Shown here one piece after another: positions 60,864-64,000 of a DNA stretch of 64,000 nt. Position numbers and translations under genes: made by a program. Source of the stretch: Oxytricha trifallax. Taxonomy: Eukaryota; Ciliophora; Spirotrichea; Sporadotrichida; Oxytrichidae. The DNA lies in assembly GCA_000711775.1 (NCBI GenBank), contig ARYC01001334.1, positions 1-64,000 on the forward strand. Direction: 5' to 3'. Position 1 is the stretch's first letter; the number at the start of each line of letters is the position of its first letter. The notes beneath the pieces are model-generated. The model ran no database searches and had not been told where the DNA came from. It saw only the letters and a program-made list of their open reading frames with translations.

Positions 60864-61416
60864 TAGCTAAAATAGCATAATTATAGGTGAATTAATTAAT
60901 TTAATCAACTTTGCACATGTTTGACTTTTATATTTAAAAAAATATATTTATTTAGGTACTCTACCGCAGATTTTTATATATAAACCTGTTTTGCAGTAGA
61001 GTACCTTAATTATATTAATTAAATTAAATAAATCAAATCAAATATTGCATTACTTTTTACAGAAAATTCATTAAATTAAAATGTAATATATAAGAATAAT
61101 TAAAATTTAAAAAATAGTATATTAAAAGTTGAAATTCTTAAAATATTGTTACCCAGAGTAGCAACAAGTTACTATATTTGTTTAATTAAAATAATTATTT
61201 ATTTTTTAATGCATTTTCTGCAAAAAGTAATGCAATATTTGATTTTATTTATTTAATTTAATTAATATAATTAAGGTACTCTACTGCAAAACAGGTTTAT
61301 ATATAAAAATCTGCGGTAGAGTACCTAAATAAATATATTTATTTTAATATATAAGTCAAACATGTGCAAAGTTGATTAAATTAATTAATTCACCTATAAT
61401 TATGCTATTTTAGCTA
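60864..61416. mobile_element. Nested-palindrome MITE-like element (553 bp)
   Basis: Arms of about 200 bp (60864 to about 61060, and about 61215 to 61416) are inverted copies starting TAGCTAAAATAGCATAATTA, around a 150-bp spacer. Inside each arm lies a second palindrome: AGGTACTCTAC[CT]GCA ... TGCAGTAGAGTACCT (60954-61007 and its inverse 61272-61333). No coding capacity. Flanks read AAT on both sides, and TA at the ends is also possible, so the target duplication is not settled. It may be a non-autonomous DNA transposon or a foldback IES. Confidence 0.75.
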
Positions 61417-62298
61417 AATGTACATCATTTCTTACAAAATTCTTAAGAATATAATTTTTTTATTTTCTACTATGGAAGTATGAAGGAAATGTAAAAATTT
61501 GAATAGTTGTTTCAGCAGGCTTTAATATATTTGTTAATATTATTGTTAATAATCTTACCTATTGAAATAATTTTAACAAATTTAAAATATTTTTAGATTG
61601 TATTTGATTTGTTTACCAGAAGTATTAAATTTTTGGTTTATTTTTCTTAAAATTATCTAATATATTTTAAAAATATAATCTTTGGGTTGGTCTAAAATTG
61701 TTTTTTTTAAATACAGATAAGTAAATAAAATTGTTTAATTTGGATCTATATTAGTCTTACTTTTAATTTATAATATAAATTATAAATTATTACTATTAAG
61801 TATAAATTATTCTTGAATTTAACCCTAGAATTTTGTCTTACATAATGGAAAGCGTATTAATTGATTCAAAATCGAACATAAAATATTTAAAATTTAATTT
61901 TTTTAGCATTATTTCAATTAAATTGATATACTATTTTTGGATTAAGTAAATGCCCCAAAATTTATATGCACTCAAGAAAGGAAGTTTTATGTTTCATAAT
62001 TAAAAATAAGTGATTTTTATAAATCTCTATAAAAGTTAATCATGAAGTAAGATATAGTTATTTTAAATCTATCCTTAAATATCAAGTATACCTTAATAAA
62101 GAATTTAAGTTATAATGAAAATCACTATAATTATTAAAAATAATTAAATTAGCATTGATTTTAATATGCAATTTTAGAAACTATATTTTGATTTACCTTA
62201 TAATTATATAATTAAAAATGCTTTAGTATATGGTAATTGTAATTGAAATTGAATTTCTATGTTTCTAATTTTTATAATGCCAAATATTTTATAATTTT
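61417..62298. other. AT-rich intergenic stretch
   Basis: Nothing recognised between the MITE-like element and arrestin paralogue 4. Confidence 0.5.
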
Positions 62299-64000
62299 AT
62301 GTTGAAGCAAGAAATTTCCCACCCCCATTATTTTTAAGCAAACGGCGTGATATTAGTTAAATGTGACAAGCCGTTTTACTACCCAGGTGACACTGTCGTA
62401 GCTGAGGTATTATTCAGACCCAACAAAACTATCGATGTAAGAAAATTTGAGATGGAACTTAGAGGCTCCGAGGTATATTCTAAGGTTGCCCCTGTTAAAT
62501 GGGGAGAGTATAAATAATTATGGTTAATATAAAGGAAATAATTTAATACACCCATATAAATTTTAGATAATATTTATTTTTAAAAAAAGAATTGACTAAT
62601 TCCCATAAATAGTTATGAAAATATATATTACCAAAGAAAAAGACAAAGGCAAAGAATTTGTTTTGGATAAATAAAAAGTAAGAATAATAAACACTGATGT
62701 GGAATTGGAAAAATAATAAAGGATTTACGAGCCTGGTGACTATATGATTACTTTCGAGACTGACCTATAATATAAATCTATGAAATTAATTTTTGTAGTA
62801 AAATAATTACTTATACCAACAGAGATGCCAGCATCATTTTTCTGCCCAGCAGTACACAAAGGCTAATTATGGCCTGTTCAAATAAGTTACTAAATCATAT
62901 TTTAAAGTAATATAAATATTATTTAGTAAATTATTAATAAAAAATCAGAGCTGATATGGAAGGCCGTGATGGAACGAAGTTGTTTCTTTATAAGTGCCCA
63001 ATATCTATCAGACAAAAGACTCCACTATACATGACTATTGATACAAAATTAATATAATTTAGTTATCCATTTGAAATTGAAAAAAAATAAATTAAAAATG
63101 TATTATTAATTATAATTAATATCGTTAACTTTGCAAGTAATTTATGGAATCAAGATCGCAAAACTCTTCATTATTTTGATTGATTTTTATTTATAAAACC
63201 TTCAATTAAGACAATCATTATATAAACCATATGCCCTTTAAATAGATGATTTCTTAATTTAATTTTGAAAGAATATATTAGCTCTTATTGGGGATAGTTA
63301 AGAAAACAAAGATTTTATGAATGATTAATATGTATTTTTCATATAATAAATGTATTTAACGATAAAAATTTTTCCACACATGTAATCTCTATCAACATGC
63401 ACCATGTTTATATACAGTTTGAATAAGTTGACTGATATGACTATAAAAAATTTGAATTAAATTTTGATTTAATTTTTAAATCTAAATGTATTCCTATAAT
63501 TTTAACTATAGAGATTTTAAAATTTATGATATTCCATAAGTTTAAACCTAAGAAATTAAAAACAAATAATGCCTTAGATTCAATTAAGGACATCTTAGTC
63601 TTAGTTATTATTATAAAACATATTATTTTTAGCATATTATATGCTTAGAAATTTATATTAATCTTAACTTAAATGTAATAATTTTGGCTTAATAAAACCT
63701 AAATGATATTAACTAAAATATTTATAAAAGTCTTTCTATTTAATACCCCAATTTTGAAGAAAATATAGAACAAGGTAAACTAAAAGCAATTTTAACTATC
63801 GACAACTAGTTCATTATTAATTATAATTAAACTCAAAAGGCTGCGCAAACATTAAAGAAATTATAGTAGATTTTAGGTATTCTGTAACTGGCGAAGCATA
63901 GCATATTAATAATCGCAGATCAGGAATGAGACTATTGATAATTAAAAAATTATTATATTTTCCTTAAATATCAATTAAATTTTAAAATAAAAATTTCTGT
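62299..64000 (+). CDS. Arrestin-domain paralogue 4, runs off the window
   Basis: ATG 62299 (MLKQEISHPHYFQANG) in a block with ILVKCDKPFYYPGDTVVAEV and FEMELRGSEVYSKV, a clear arrestin-N pattern; then YEPGDYMITFETDL (about 62730), IPTEMPASFFCPAVHKG (about 62815), RADMEGRDGTKLFLYKCP (about 62950), and in the last 250 bp the arrestin-C block KLKAILTIDN joined by AAC pointers to IKEIIVDFRYSVTG. The C-terminus is outside the window. About 600 bp of AT-rich DNA (63120-63730) is either a long IES or hides further blocks. Confidence 0.7.
63804..63850. other. 44-bp IES with pointer AAC
   Basis: AAC at 63804-63806 and 63848-63850; removal gives LTIDNIKEIIVDF in one frame, the usual arrestin-C continuity. 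Confidence 0.6.

Noticed and set aside
1-64000. tRNA and rRNA genes
   Set aside because: No cloverleaf with recognisable A and B boxes and no rRNA-like conserved blocks were noticed by eye; a tRNA scan would be needed to exclude them firmly.

Overview
The window looks like germline (micronuclear) DNA of a spirotrich ciliate close to Oxytricha trifallax. It is very AT-rich. Protein-like frames are read through by TAA and TAG (as Gln) and closed only by TGA. Genes are cut into short coding blocks (MDSs) by AT-rich spacers (IESs), several with recognisable direct-repeat pointers. TBE transposons end in telomere-like CAAAACCCC repeats with ATT target duplications. Almost no host gene is a continuous ORF, so many gene boundaries are approximate and rest on reading both strands with the ciliate code.

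Layout. 1-4275: a 191-192 bp satellite. 4276-7598: a left-truncated TBE1 (copy A) inserted in the satellite. About 7770-9960: an ULK4/RUNKEL-like kinase-HEAT gene. 10080-13820: a strongly diverged, apparently undescribed relative of TBE with the same three-gene plan (transposase, inward 22-kDa homologue with a 28-nt intron, zinc-finger pseudokinase). 14379-18050: poorly recognised host coding blocks ending in a Gln/Asn-rich coiled-coil protein. 18650-21420: a DUSP-domain protein. 21832-24980 (-): a large Gln-rich 'CTFKP'-type ciliate protein. 24984-25788: a truncated TBE fragment abutting the C-terminus of a biotin-protein ligase.

26073-32630 holds two paralogous TauE/SafE-family membrane transporters on opposite strands whose coding blocks interlock. 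33806-43174 (-) is a very Gln-rich gene with a TORTIFOLIA1/SPIRAL2-like C-terminal domain, split by a full-length TBE1 (copy B). 43245-45694 (-) is a PAP2/glucose-6-phosphatase-like multipass membrane protein.

From 45921 to the right edge runs a tandem array of four arrestin-domain paralogues. The first is interrupted by TBE1 copy C and by a second element with about 391-bp inverted termini that encodes a superfamily-3 (Rep-type) helicase. A nested-palindrome MITE-like element separates the third and fourth paralogues.

How the parts relate. TBE copies B and C lie inside coding blocks, and removing each with one ATT keeps the host reading frame, as expected for transposons eliminated like IESs during macronuclear development. 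No transposase copy in the window reads cleanly from end to end. The diverged TBE relative shares an intron position with TBE1, and its unspliced homologue also supports a second 26-nt intron in TBE1.
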